From DASYAN01 sp036501345 (GTDB lineage: Bacteria; Chloroflexota; Ktedonobacteria; Ktedonobacterales; Ktedonobacteraceae), in the NCBI GenBank assembly GCA_036501345.1, contig DASYAN010000248.1:1-10987 (forward strand): DNA of 10,987 nucleotides, given 5' to 3'. Numbering within the stretch: position 1 is the first letter of the stretch; every line of letters starts with the position of its first letter. The notes under the pieces were generated by a model. It saw only the letters and a list, made by a program, of their open reading frames with translations. It did no database searches and was not told where the DNA came from. Shown here piece by piece: positions 1 to 6,210 of the stretch. The position numbers were made by a program, and so were the translations under genes.

Positions 1-120
1 GCTATTGGGTCTCCGATCCAGGCGACGGCCTGGGGGACGAAAGGATTTTGGCTCTGCGATCCCTTTCGCAATATCCTGATCTTTGAGGAAAGCGTTGCTG
101 ACCTCAATGGTAACAAATGA
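1..120 (+). CDS. VOC-fold (glyoxalase/bleomycin-resistance-like) protein, C-terminal end
   Basis: Frame 1 is open from the window edge to the TGA at 118-120, giving the last 39 residues of a protein. The stretch TAWGTKGFWLCDPFRNILIF matches the end of VOC-superfamily proteins, where a 'PWG-x-x-x-F-x-x-DPxGNxIxF' strand closes the second beta-alpha-beta-beta-beta unit. It normally carries a metal-binding Glu, probably the Glu of IFEES here. Members include glyoxalases, dioxygenases and antibiotic-binding proteins, so the substrate cannot be given. The next gene, also VOC-fold, starts 48 bp downstream on the same strand, so the two may be co-transcribed. The start and most of the domain lie outside the window. 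Confidence 0.7.
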   Translation, partial: AIGSPIQATAWGTKGFWLCDPFRNILIFEESVADLNGNK

Positions 121-168
121 TGGTACTGTCCTAATGAGAACCCTTTCAAGCACACGGAGCACACGAAC

Positions 169-645
169 ATGATGCCAAAGAATACGATCTGCCTCTGGTT
201 CGACAAAGACGCGCATGAGGCGGCACGCTTCTACGCTGCCACCTTTCCCAACAGTGAAGTAACGGCTGTTCACAAGGCCCCCGCTGACTATCCAGACGGC
301 AAGAAAAGTGATGTGCTGACAGTGGAGTTCACCGTCCTTGACATTCCCTGTCTTGGTCTCAACGGTGGCCCAACGTTCAGGCACAGCGAGGCCTTTTCCT
401 TTCAGATCGCGACGGACAATCAGGAAGAGACGGACCGTTACTGGAACGCCATAGTCGGCAATGGCGGTACGGAAAGCGCGTGCGGTTGGTGCAAGGACCG
501 TTGGGGCATCTCCTGGCAGATCACCCCGCGTGCGCTAACCGATGCGCTTGCGGCTGGGGGCGATGAGGCCAGGCGTGCCTTCGAGGCGATGATGACGATG
601 AAGAAGATCAACATCGCCGCCATCGAGGCAGCACGGCGAGGCTGA
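169..645 (+). CDS. PhnB-like VOC protein (3-dmu-9_3-mt family)
   Basis: A 158-residue protein of the PhnB / '3-demethylubiquinone-9 3-methyltransferase' VOC family. It opens with the family signature I-x-x-x-L-W-F-D-x-x-A-x-E-A-A-x-F-Y. It continues with the central 'LNGGP-x-F-x-H-x-EAFSFQI' strand and ends with 'GWCKDRWGISWQITP', in which C-G-W-x-x-D-x-x-G-x-S-W-Q is the family hallmark. Length is normal. Two Met codons stand in tandem; GGAG at 156-159 lies 9 nt from the first, which suits the 169 start. The C-terminal helix MMTMKKINIAAIEAA is typical ('MMxMxKIDIAALEAA'). Despite the Pfam name, most members have no proven methyltransferase activity and are best read as metal-binding VOC proteins of unknown substrate. 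It probably forms an operon with the preceding VOC gene. Confidence 0.9.
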   Translation: MMPKNTICLWFDKDAHEAARFYAATFPNSEVTAVHKAPADYPDGKKSDVLTVEFTVLDIPCLGLNGGPTFRHSEAFSFQIATDNQEETDRYWNAIVGNGGTESACGWCKDRWGISWQITPRALTDALAAGGDEARRAFEAMMTMKKINIAAIEAARRG

Positions 646-660
646 AGGGTTAGAGATTTT

Positions 661-1068
661 TTGCAAAGGGGCGGGAGTTTCGTCTCCTATCACCATCAGG
701 ATGTTATGAGAGAGCAGCAGGTTCAGTCCATCCCAGAAGAACGCATGCAACCCCTACCAGACGAAGCGACGGCGAGGCAGAAGTCTCGTGTTGGCGAGCA
801 ACAGCCCGTTCGCCTTGAGGTGGAGGAACCTCAAGATAAAGGGAGTGCGGAGAACTGTCCTTTTTCTGGAACAATTGTGGAGCTTCAGTCGGCACAGATC
901 CGGGCGACAGGAGTAGAGAAACGCCTGTGTCCGGCGTGCGGAGCGGCCAGAAAGGCGACGCTTCGGGGAGAACTCGTCATCTATTCCCCTCACACGCCGC
1001 TGCGCATTGCCCGTGCGAACAAGGGACCTCTGTGGATCAGGCAAGGGACAATCTGGACCAAGCGGTAG
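661..1068 (+). CDS. hypothetical protein with degenerate zinc-ribbon-like C-terminus
   Basis: An open frame of up to 135 codons, 15 bp after the PhnB-like gene. The TTG at 661 is a poor start. ATG 706 has AGGA at 698-701, 4 nt upstream, and ATG 745 is another option. The first ~60 residues are hydrophilic and rich in Gln, Glu and Arg, without a recognisable domain. The second half contains 'NCPFSGTIVEL' and, ~30 residues on, 'RLCPACGAARKA', followed by a strand-rich, Pro-containing end. The pattern resembles a CPxCG...CPxCG zinc ribbon in which one cysteine has become Ser (CPFSG). No membrane segment or signal peptide is visible. I do not recognise a named family. It could be a genuine small protein or a decaying gene, and coding status is uncertain. 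Confidence 0.35.
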   Translation: MQRGGSFVSYHHQDVMREQQVQSIPEERMQPLPDEATARQKSRVGEQQPVRLEVEEPQDKGSAENCPFSGTIVELQSAQIRATGVEKRLCPACGAARKATLRGELVIYSPHTPLRIARANKGPLWIRQGTIWTKR

Positions 1069-1367
1069 CGAGGAGCAGAAGTTGGCGAGCCGCTCGCCCT
1101 TCGTTCACCCTCCTGCTTGCGGGCACTGCCTGGCAGATACTATGGGGCCAATTGGTAAATAAGGCAAAGAGTGGCCAGGTTTTGGGGCGACGAGTGAGCA
1201 CTGGTATAGATGTCCCTGGGCAAACTCGCTTCTCTTCTGATATCCTTCTTCTCAAAGGCGTAAATGGCGTAAAAGACCTTCTTTGTCCTGCAACGGATCG
1301 AACTGTCCAATCGTGTACGAGAGTATGATGGGAACAATACTGCGAACCCGTCTCGGAAAAGGAGAAT
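1069..1367. other. intergenic stretch before the third VOC gene
   Basis: Open frames through here on both strands read as low-quality, Arg/Ser-rich sequence without family resemblance. A short inverted repeat, GGCGAG-ccg-CTCGCC, lies at about 1084-1098, and a candidate promoter at 1182-1210. Nothing else was recognised. Confidence 0.4.
1182..1210 (+). promoter_or_regulatory. candidate sigma-70 promoter for the VOC gene at 1368
   Basis: TTGGGG (1182-1187) and TATAGA (1205-1210) are separated by 17 nt, and a TG lies just upstream of the -10. It points toward the gene at 1368 with a leader of about 150 nt. The -35 is only a partial match, so this is a weak call. Confidence 0.25.
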
Positions 1368-1802
1368 ATGATGAAGGTCTTGTTCGTCGTCGGATTCGGG
1401 CCAATCGTCTCAGATATGCGGAAAAGCGCAGCTTTCTATCGAGAGAGCCTTGGCATCTCTTTTCAAGAAGAAGCTGACGGGTACTTGCACACTGAAGATC
1501 TTCAGGGGGCCAGAACATTTGCCCTGTGGCCGCTTTCGCAGGTAGCTCAGTCATGTTTTGGCGTGAACGAATGGCCTGCCGATCTGCCAACTCCCACCTC
1601 CTGGCTTGAATTTGATGTAGAAGACGTTGCCGAAGCGTCTGAAGAGTTACAAGCAAAAGGCTATACGCTCCTGATAGCGGTGAAGAAGGAGCCATGGGGT
1701 CAGATCGTGACCCGTCTCCTCAGCCCTGAAGGTATCATGATCGGTCTGACTTATACGCCAATGATGCGCAAAGAAGATGCGAAGTTTGAAGAAGGAGTCT
1801 GA
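1368..1802 (+). CDS. glyoxalase/bleomycin-resistance-type VOC protein
   Basis: A 144-residue single-domain VOC protein. The N-terminal beta-alpha unit reads 'VVGFGPIVSDMRKSAAFYRESLGI', the classic VOC opening with AxFYxxxLG. The middle carries 'TSWLEFDVEDVAEASEELQAKGY', the start of the second module, in which F-D-V-x-D-V is typical. The C-terminus has 'EPWGQIVTRLLSPEGIMIGLTYTP', matching the PWGQ...SPEG end strand. The usual 'DPDGN' turn is replaced by 'SPEG'. Two start codons are in tandem; AAAAGGAG at 1357-1364 is 3 nt from ATG 1368 and 6 nt from ATG 1371, so 1371 may be the used start. Such proteins bind or convert small hydrophobic compounds, including metal-dependent lyases, dioxygenases and drug-binding proteins; the substrate is not predictable here. 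It is the third VOC gene in 1.8 kb. Confidence 0.88.
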   Translation: MMKVLFVVGFGPIVSDMRKSAAFYRESLGISFQEEADGYLHTEDLQGARTFALWPLSQVAQSCFGVNEWPADLPTPTSWLEFDVEDVAEASEELQAKGYTLLIAVKKEPWGQIVTRLLSPEGIMIGLTYTPMMRKEDAKFEEGV

Positions 1803-2282
1803 CAGAGACCGCCTCCTCCTCTCGCAGGAGACGGACATTGATGCCTATCGCAGGAACCCGAACCTCCAGAGACAGCTGCCAATGGTCGAGTTGCTTCCTG
1901 AGGGAGTCACGTTCTCCCGTAGGAAGCGAAAACTGGATGAGGATTATGAGCAAAATCGGGATGCTCACTGATTCGCCAAATTCAGCTCTTGTCCTATAAA
2001 TAACAATAGGTAGTGGCTCAATCTCGGAGGATGGACCTGTCTAGCTTGGAGCGATGAAGGAGCTTGTAATTGTGCCCGGGGGTGAGACCCACAAAAGATA
2101 CGAGGGAATGTGGTAGAATAGAAGGGAGGAGAAGACCTCTGTTTCTGTTGATCTGCTCATCAAAAACACATGAGACATGAGAAAACCCGCTAGTGAAGCT
2201 TTCCCCAGAAGGAGAAAGTCTGCGAGCCACACTACGGGAGAGAGTGGGAGAGCAACAAGCTCTCCAATGGAGAAGGTTGGCG
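1803..2282. other. gap with a possible small or decayed ORF and a candidate promoter
   Basis: 480 bp without a recognised gene. A + frame overlapping the end of the VOC gene (1777-1971) reads as a charged 64-residue peptide ending KRKLDEDYEQNRDAH. It has no convincing SD or family match and may be a remnant. The frame of the next gene is open upstream to 2193, but that extension lacks an SD. A candidate extended -10 promoter lies at 2111-2119. Confidence 0.4.
2111..2119 (+). promoter_or_regulatory. candidate extended -10 promoter
   Basis: TGGTAGAAT reads as an extended -10 (TGnTAGAAT) and is followed about 8 nt later by GGGAGG. No convincing -35 is seen 17 nt upstream. It could drive the Cys-rich gene at 2283 with a leader of about 160 nt. 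Confidence 0.25.
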
Positions 2283-2717
2283 ATGGCAAAAACGACACAC
2301 AAAACGGAATCCAAGCCTCGTTGTGGTCTGTGTGGGAAAACCAGGAAATTGACCAAAACGCTGTGTTGTGACCACTGGATCTGCGATGATAGCGACACGT
2401 ATGTGATGTTTTCGTATGCTCGCAATAGCTGTTGGCGCAATCACGATCACTACACGCTGTGTGCCTATCACTCTCATGAGGGTCATGCTGGTACCTGGCA
2501 AACCTGCCAAACGTGCCGTGAAAGCTTCGACACCGAGGACTATGTGGATATGGCAACCAATGAGTACAATTTCGAGAAGCTCCAAGACCCACCTCGCTAT
2601 GAGCCGACGACGTGTGCGGAATGCGGGAAGGTGATTATTCGTGCTCATGGCGGCTACAGCATGGTGCCCAACAAGGGATATGTCTGCGGGGCCTGTTCTT
2701 TCAAGGAGATTCGGTAA
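2283..2717 (+). CDS. conserved Cys/His-rich (multi-zinc) protein of unknown function
   Basis: A 144-residue soluble protein. Start ATG 2283 is chosen because GGAGAAGG at 2269-2276 stands 6 nt upstream and the family-like sequence begins here (MAKTTHKTESKPRCGLCGK). CxxC pairs lie at residues 14-17, 75-78, 111-114 and 135-138. Further cysteines are at 28, 29, 34, 50 and 60, and histidines at 54, 56, 63, 65 and 68. This is enough for several zinc sites or rubredoxin-like knuckles. The blocks 'LTKTxCCxxWICDD', 'FSYARNSC', 'TNEYNFEKL' and 'CAECGKVI' look like a conserved family of hypothetical proteins I have seen in diverse prokaryotes, but I know no assigned function. No signal peptide or membrane segment is seen. 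It stands alone, with gaps of about 480 bp before and over 600 bp after. Confidence 0.8.
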   Translation: MAKTTHKTESKPRCGLCGKTRKLTKTLCCDHWICDDSDTYVMFSYARNSCWRNHDHYTLCAYHSHEGHAGTWQTCQTCRESFDTEDYVDMATNEYNFEKLQDPPRYEPTTCAECGKVIIRAHGGYSMVPNKGYVCGACSFKEIR

Positions 2718-3350
2718 CACACTTCCTTATCCCAGCGGGGTGTGACTGGACCATATAAGACCCCTTGCTTCCACTGCTTTCACCATCTGCCTGCGAGAAA
2801 GCACCGATCTGGTTCTCCAACTCTCACGTTTAGGCTATCGTGTTGAACTTCGGCCGATCGCTTAGGCAAGATCATCTCTTGCCAGCATCGGTTGGGAGGG
2901 ACTTTTTCAGAGAAGACATAATTACACTTTGCCTTTTTGCCTAGAACGTCTGCAATCAGGTACGAGATCGGCCTCATCGACATGATACCCAGCCTTTGTC
3001 ATCCTCTTATTCCCTCCAACAGGTGGCTGTCAGCCACCGCTTACACAGGCTTGCAGTAAAGCGCTCATCTCATCACGTATATACCTCCAATAGCTAACTG
3101 TGAGTAGTTGTCCAGCCACACGATCCTTCAGCGGCTTTCCGCAAAGAACCGTCTCAGGGCATCGCTTCTATGACAGAGGCGAAGATAACAGCGGTCAACT
3201 GGCGCCTTGACAGGGAACATGTTTGGAGTAAAAAGGGGCTCTTGGCCGAAAATGAGGTTCACGATGCCAGAATGCGCGAGATAGATATAGAGCCGGAAAT
3301 ATGATTAGCGAAAACGAGAGGAGTTATTACTGTTTCAATACATAATCCCC
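2718..3350. other. long gap without a recognised gene
   Basis: Over 600 bp with no convincing CDS. It holds an inverted repeat GGTGGCTG-t-CAGCCACC at 3022-3038 without a T-tract. There is a minus-strand open stretch of about 43 codons around 3040-3165 and a + ORF of 44 codons at 3170-3304 (MTEAKITAVNWRLDREHVW...). Neither has a good SD or a known motif. They may be remnants of decayed genes. Confidence 0.4.
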
Positions 3351-3459
3351 TTTTGATATGTGCTATACTGAGCCGGGAGGTTGAACAAAACTATGAGTTC
3401 TGGAAGCACATCGCCCAACTTTCTTGAATGGCATTTGACGACAGGAGCGACAGCTCTAG
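3351..3459 (+). repeat. 109-bp dispersed repeat, copy A (promoter + SD + ORF start)
   Basis: It is 103/109 identical by eye to 6207-6315, in the same orientation. The unit holds an extended -10 (TGCTATACT, 3361-3369), GGGAGG (3375-3380), ATG at 3393 and 22 codons reading MSSGSTSPNFLEWHLTTG... After 3459 the two copies diverge. In this copy the frame continues to 3611 through an unrelated hydrophobic stretch, which is probably not a real protein end. This looks like a 3'-truncated duplicate of the chimeric gene start at 6207. Confidence 0.8.
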
Positions 3460-3611
3460 CACTGCCCACAGTTCATCAGAAATGCGAAATCCCGTGGTTA
3501 TGCGGTTATTTGGGGTTTGCAGTCGGCTTCTCTTTGTCTTTTCTTGTTTCTTCATCTTTCATTCTATCAGATCCCAGGGTTATTCGGATAGACTCTAAAC
3601 TTGCGTTTTAA
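3393..3611 (+). pseudogene. truncated ORF downstream of repeat copy A
   Basis: ATG 3393 lies 12 nt after GGGAGG (3375-3380), inside repeat copy A, and opens a 72-codon frame. The first 22-25 residues are shared with the ORF at 6249 (MSSGxTSPNFLEWHLxTGATAL). After that, the sequence no longer matches the HD-protein tail seen in copy B. It becomes Leu/Ser/Phe-rich (WLCGYLGFAVGFSLSFLVSS), which could be a chance membrane-like segment. It is most likely a non-functional fragment whose promoter and translation start were kept but whose body was lost. It could instead be a new small membrane protein, but nothing beyond hydrophobicity supports that. Confidence 0.35.
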
Positions 3612-3678
3612 CCATGAGGAGGTAACCGAAAGTCGAGAGTAACTCTCGTACAGACAAGAAAATGATTGAAAAGGAGGG

Positions 3679-4240
3679 TTAAGCGGTCTTTTTGACGGCA
3701 GGATTGCGCGGAGCATGCCCCGAAAGACGACCTTTGGGTCGTCCTGGAGATCGTCCACAGGGTTTCGGTACGTTTACGAGCAGCGGGAGGCGCTCCAGAA
3801 GAGGCGGAAACGTGCGACGCACGCGGTAGGGCGTCAACTTGTGCAACGGGATAGACTCATCCCATTGCGTAAGTAGTGGAGAGACTTCGCATATTATGGT
3901 GCCGCCGTCTTCTGTCCAGACGTATTCATGCGCCAGACTTGGTTGATAGATCACAACTTTCCCATCATCTTGGACCGTCAGATGTGCATCGGGATGTCCT
4001 TGCGTGACCAAAGCCCAATACGGTTGGTTGTTGGCGCCGTAGATCACGAGATTTCCATTAGATTGCATAATGCATTTGAAAGAACCTGGGCCAGAAGTGC
4101 TCGAATCCTTGGTCTGCTTCTTGTCACCACAATTATCATAAAGAACTAATTGGCCATCGCTCAGCAGGGTTAGTTCAAAACACATGGTTTCCTACATCAA
4201 GATAGCCACCGGGTGGCAGAACACTTGTATAATTTGGCAT
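3679..4240 (-). pseudogene. bulb-type (mannose-binding) lectin, two frameshifts
   Basis: A paralogue of the lectin at 4380-4763. True start ATG at 4240-4238, preceded by AGAAGG, reads MPNYTSVLPPGGYLDVGNHVF, then hits TGA. Dropping one T from the TTTT run (plus 4177-4180) joins it to the frame FELTLLSDGQLVLYDN...QSNGNLVIYGANNQPYWAL...VQDDGKVVIYQP, i.e. three B-lectin repeats of the QxDxNxVxY type, two of them degenerate. A second extra base (AA at plus 3939-3940, in CCAAGTCTGG) shifts the end. Without it the frame reads QPVW, exactly as in the paralogue, and stops at TAA 3896-3894, giving 114 residues. As it stands, the frame starting internally at 4185 runs on to 3679 with a ~65-residue basic, Pro-rich tail that is out-of-frame readthrough. 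Either a decaying gene or homopolymer sequencing errors. Confidence 0.75.
3837..3874. repeat. decayed copy of the lectin downstream hairpin
   Basis: Arms 3837-3851 and 3860-3874 flank an 8-nt loop. They match as an inverted repeat at 12 of 15 positions and are homologous to the perfect hairpin after the other lectin gene (4321-4362). This places the original end of the downstream lectin gene just before it, at the TAA 3896-3894. Confidence 0.6.
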
Positions 4241-4300
4241 GATTACCTTCTCGTTTCTTTCATAAGACCAATTGGTAATTGACCTGAAACATGAGACTTA
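4241..4300 (-). promoter_or_regulatory. conserved leader of the lectin genes, downstream copy
   Basis: The ~50 nt before the downstream lectin start closely match those before the upstream lectin (about 4764-4815). Shared blocks include CAGGTCAATTACCA, GAAAGAAACGAG and TAATCATGCC, the last joining the start codon. The SD is AGAAGG here and GAGGAGA in the other copy. Conservation of the leader shows that the tandem duplication included the 5' UTR, and it may carry a regulatory element. Confidence 0.6.
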
Positions 4301-4315
4301 TCTGCAATCAGGAGC

Positions 4316-4367
4316 CTCTACCACTTGCGCAATGGGATGAGTACCTCCCATTGCGCAAGTGGTGGAG
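4316..4367 (-). terminator. long perfect hairpin after the intact lectin gene
   Basis: Arms 4321-4337 and 4346-4362 are a perfect 17-bp inverted repeat (CCACTTGCGCAATGGGA) with an 8-nt loop. Outward pairing through one wobble extends the stem to 22 bp (4316-4367). It begins 13 bp past the lectin stop codon. No T-tract follows on the minus strand, so it is not a textbook intrinsic terminator. It may be an RNA-stabilising or processing hairpin between the two lectin genes. Confidence 0.6.
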
Positions 4368-4379
4368 AGACTTAGTATA

Positions 4380-4763
4380 TTATCGTGTGAGCAGGACTCC
4401 CGCTCCCTTCTTCTTCTTCTCTACCATCGGAAGAGCGCTCCAGACTGGTTGAAAAACCACAGCGTTCCCTTCATCTTCGACCACAAGAACTGAATTGTAA
4501 TCTTGATACGTGCCCGAAGCCCAATACGCTACGTTATTGACATCATAAAGCACAAGATTCCCATCCTGTTGCATCCTGCATTGTGGGGGTTGTTGTGAAG
4601 TTGCGATATGAGTGCCCGTATCCCATATCAGAGTTTCATTCTGATAGAGAGTTAAATCGCCATCAGACTGTAAGATTAGTTTAATACTCTGGTTGCCCGA
4701 TACCACAGATTCCCCTGGATTGAGGTAGCCGCCGGATGGCAGAATAGTTGCGTAGTTTGGCAT
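4380..4763 (-). CDS. bulb-type (mannose-binding) lectin domain protein
   Basis: 127 residues forming one B-lectin domain. The start 'MPNYATILPSGGYLNPGESV' is followed by three repeats of the beta-prism II lectin: LILQSDGDLTLYQN (about 29-42), RMQQDGNLVLYDVNNVAYWASG (about 63-84) and VVEDEGNAVVFQPVW (about 93-107). The middle one keeps the full mannose-binding motif QxDxNxVxY; the other two are degenerate. A Lys-rich tail (EKKKKGAG) ends the protein. There is no signal peptide, which is usual for the small bacterial members. The role is carbohydrate binding; the sugar and cellular use are unknown, and in related bacterial lectins it is often inferred to be competition or surface binding. SD GAGGAGA stands 5 nt before the ATG. 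A frameshifted paralogue lies downstream, and the two look like a tandem duplication that included leader and hairpin. Confidence 0.87.
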   Translation of the reverse strand: MPNYATILPSGGYLNPGESVVSGNQSIKLILQSDGDLTLYQNETLIWDTGTHIATSQQPPQCRMQQDGNLVLYDVNNVAYWASGTYQDYNSVLVVEDEGNAVVFQPVWSALPMVEKKKKGAGVLLTR

Positions 4764-4944
4764 GATTATCTCCTCGTTTCTTTCGTAAGATCAGCTGGTA
4801 ATTGACCTGACATGTCGCTTTTTGCTTTAAATGTTAAGCGATGATTGATTCAAATCGCTACACTGCTCATATTTCAAATCAGTCAGCTACATGCCCTGTC
4901 TAAATTTATAATACAGGTTCGACCAAATCTCTTCAAACTCTCTC

Positions 4945-4971
4945 GGAGTTGGAATGCAGTATTCCAACTCC
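4945..4971. repeat. perfect inverted repeat (hairpin) in the intergenic region
   Basis: GGAGTTGGAAT (4945-4955) and ATTCCAACTCC (4961-4971) are exact inverse complements around the loop GCAGT. No T-tract follows on either strand. It could be a protein-binding operator or an RNA hairpin; its partner is unknown. Confidence 0.55.
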
Positions 4972-5498
4972 TCTTGCTGGCTGGTTGTCTTATAAATGGT
5001 TCCGAGGGAGGTTAAAGTTGGCAGAGGTCACAGCCCGCCATTTCTCCCCCCCACTTAATCAGTTTATGCTAGCAGTGCGAACCTTTTTTTATTTTAAGAA
5101 GTGTAAAAACTCATAAGTTTGGGAATTTCAATTCAAACTCTCGAGAGCTGTTCTTTCAGCTAGAACAACGATTGGTCCTCGTGTGAAGCGGAACCAACGT
5201 TCTTTTCTCTGGAGAAACTAATGGCATCCTGGTTTTCGCGATGCGCACAGAACAATCATACGTTTCCATTCCCTGTTCCAGCCTCCTCATCCTGTTGCTG
5301 GAATTGACCCGTTTCTTTATGGCTGCTATTTTTAGCAGCGATTTCGACGATGCTTTTACGCTGATTTACAGCTTCATGGCCGTGTAAGTGAGGGGAGGAG
5401 GAAGAATTTCAGGAAAATGATACAAGCGATACAAAACAGACGCTGTGAATTTATTCAGGAGTTCCACGAAGAAGAGTTTCAGAGGCCAGCAACAAGAG

Positions 5499-5507
5499 TG
5501 TTATACT
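5499..5507 (+). promoter_or_regulatory. candidate extended -10 promoter of the HD gene
   Basis: TGTTATACT is a full extended -10 (TGnTATACT) 55 nt before the GTG start. There is no good -35. The same TGnTATACT motif occurs in both copies of the 109-bp repeat. Confidence 0.4.
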
Positions 5508-5561
5508 GGCTAACTGAAGGTAATTTCACTGGATATATTCTGGAATGGAGTCACGAAAACA

Positions 5562-6149
5562 GTGCTTACACGAGATGATGCCTATCAACTGATGATCAGC
5601 CATGTCAAGAATGAACGTTTACAGAAACATATGCTCTCAGTTGAAGTCGCTATGCGTTTCTATGCGCGTAAATATAGCGAGGACGAAGAATTATGGGCTA
5701 TGACCGGCTTGCTGCATGATTGCGACTACGAAGAGTATCCCGACCTGCGCGAACATACGCAGGTTTCCGCGCACTGGCTGCGTGAGGGTGAATACGACGA
5801 GCGGATTATTTACGCCATTCTGGCCCATAACGACCTTAATCAAGAAACCCACCCACGTACCGACTTGCTCTCGCGGGTGCTCTATGCGTGTGACGAAATA
5901 ACTGGCATGGTCACTGCAACTGCATTGGTTCGCCAGAATAAGGCGCTACCGGGATTAGAGGTGGCTTCGGTGCGTAAAAAGATGAAGACCAAAGGTTTTG
6001 CCGCCGGGGTGAACCGCGATGACCTGGTAAAAGGCACGGCGGAGCTGGGCGTTGCCCTGGATGAGCATATTGCCCTGGTCATTGAGGCCATGAGCAGCAT
6101 CGCAGATCAGCTTGGGCTGGCAGGTACCACCGAAGTGGTCACTGAGTAG
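5562..6149 (+). CDS. HD-domain metal-dependent phosphohydrolase
   Basis: A 195-residue protein of the predicted HD-superfamily hydrolase type (COG2316-like). Metal-ligand candidates are His23 (QKHMLSVEVAM), His52-Asp53 (MTGLLHDCDYEEYPD), His89 (ILAHN) and Asp111 (VLYACDEITGM), the H...HD...H...D layout of the HD fold. The C-terminal ~78 residues ('GLEVASVRKKMKTKGFAAGVNRDD...LGVALDEHIALVIEAM') are the family's conserved helical tail. The protein is soluble, with no membrane segment. The start is GTG 5562; GGAG at 5547-5550 lies 11 nt upstream and no other good start is in frame after the TAA at 5511. Substrate is unknown; HD proteins commonly hydrolyse phosphate esters or nucleotides. A terminator follows, so it is probably monocistronic. 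A copy of only its C-terminal tail lies directly downstream. Confidence 0.9.
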   Translation: MLTRDDAYQLMISHVKNERLQKHMLSVEVAMRFYARKYSEDEELWAMTGLLHDCDYEEYPDLREHTQVSAHWLREGEYDERIIYAILAHNDLNQETHPRTDLLSRVLYACDEITGMVTATALVRQNKALPGLEVASVRKKMKTKGFAAGVNRDDLVKGTAELGVALDEHIALVIEAMSSIADQLGLAGTTEVVTE

Positions 6150-6176
6150 CACTTACTGGCAAAGAGCAAAAAACAC

Positions 6177-6210
6177 GCAGCACCCCTTTAACGGAGTGCT
6201 GCATAGTTTT
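6177..6210 (+). terminator. rho-independent terminator of the HD gene
   Basis: A GC-rich stem starting GCAGCAC and closing GTGCTGC (6177-6202), with 9 of 10 positions paired and a 6-nt loop, is followed by ATAGTTTT. It begins 28 bp after the HD stop and abuts repeat copy B at 6207. Confidence 0.75.

Larger units (their letters stand above)
4764..5561. other. divergent intergenic region between the lectin and HD genes
   Basis: About 800 bp separating leftward lectins from the rightward HD gene. It contains the lectin leader (4764-4815), a perfect 11-bp stem with 5-nt loop at 4945-4971, and a small hairpin GCTGCTA-tttt-TAGCAGC at 5322-5339. A candidate HD promoter lies at 5499-5507. A 53-codon ORF at 5417-5578 overlaps the HD start but has a poorly placed SD (AGGA 2 nt before the ATG). 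No RNA gene was recognised. Confidence 0.5.

Noticed and set aside
927..1328. 133-codon plus ORF
   Set aside because: Alternate frame overlapping the zinc-ribbon-like ORF and the following gap. Composition is random-like and no domain is seen.
1252..1695. 147-codon minus-strand ORF
   Set aside because: Antisense shadow of the VOC gene at 1368-1802. Arg/Leu/Ser-rich, with no motif or SD.
2041..2592. 183-codon minus-strand ORF
   Set aside because: It lies antisense to the well-supported Cys-rich gene. Its His/Ser/Cys-rich composition mirrors that gene's CxxC codons, and it shows no family pattern.
2780..2983. 67-codon minus-strand ORF
   Set aside because: No SD, motif or family resemblance; noted only as part of a gene-poor gap.
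3170..3304. 44-codon plus ORF (MTEAKITAVNWRLDREHVW...)
   Set aside because: Composition is protein-like but short, without a convincing SD or known family; cannot be supported as a gene.
3679..3893. A Pro/Arg-rich C-terminal domain on the downstream lectin
   Set aside because: It is out-of-frame sequence past the aligned ancestral stop, running through a decayed hairpin.
5417..5578. 53-codon ORF overlapping the HD gene start
   Set aside because: The SD-like AGGA is only 2 nt from the ATG, the candidate HD promoter lies inside it, and no family is recognised.
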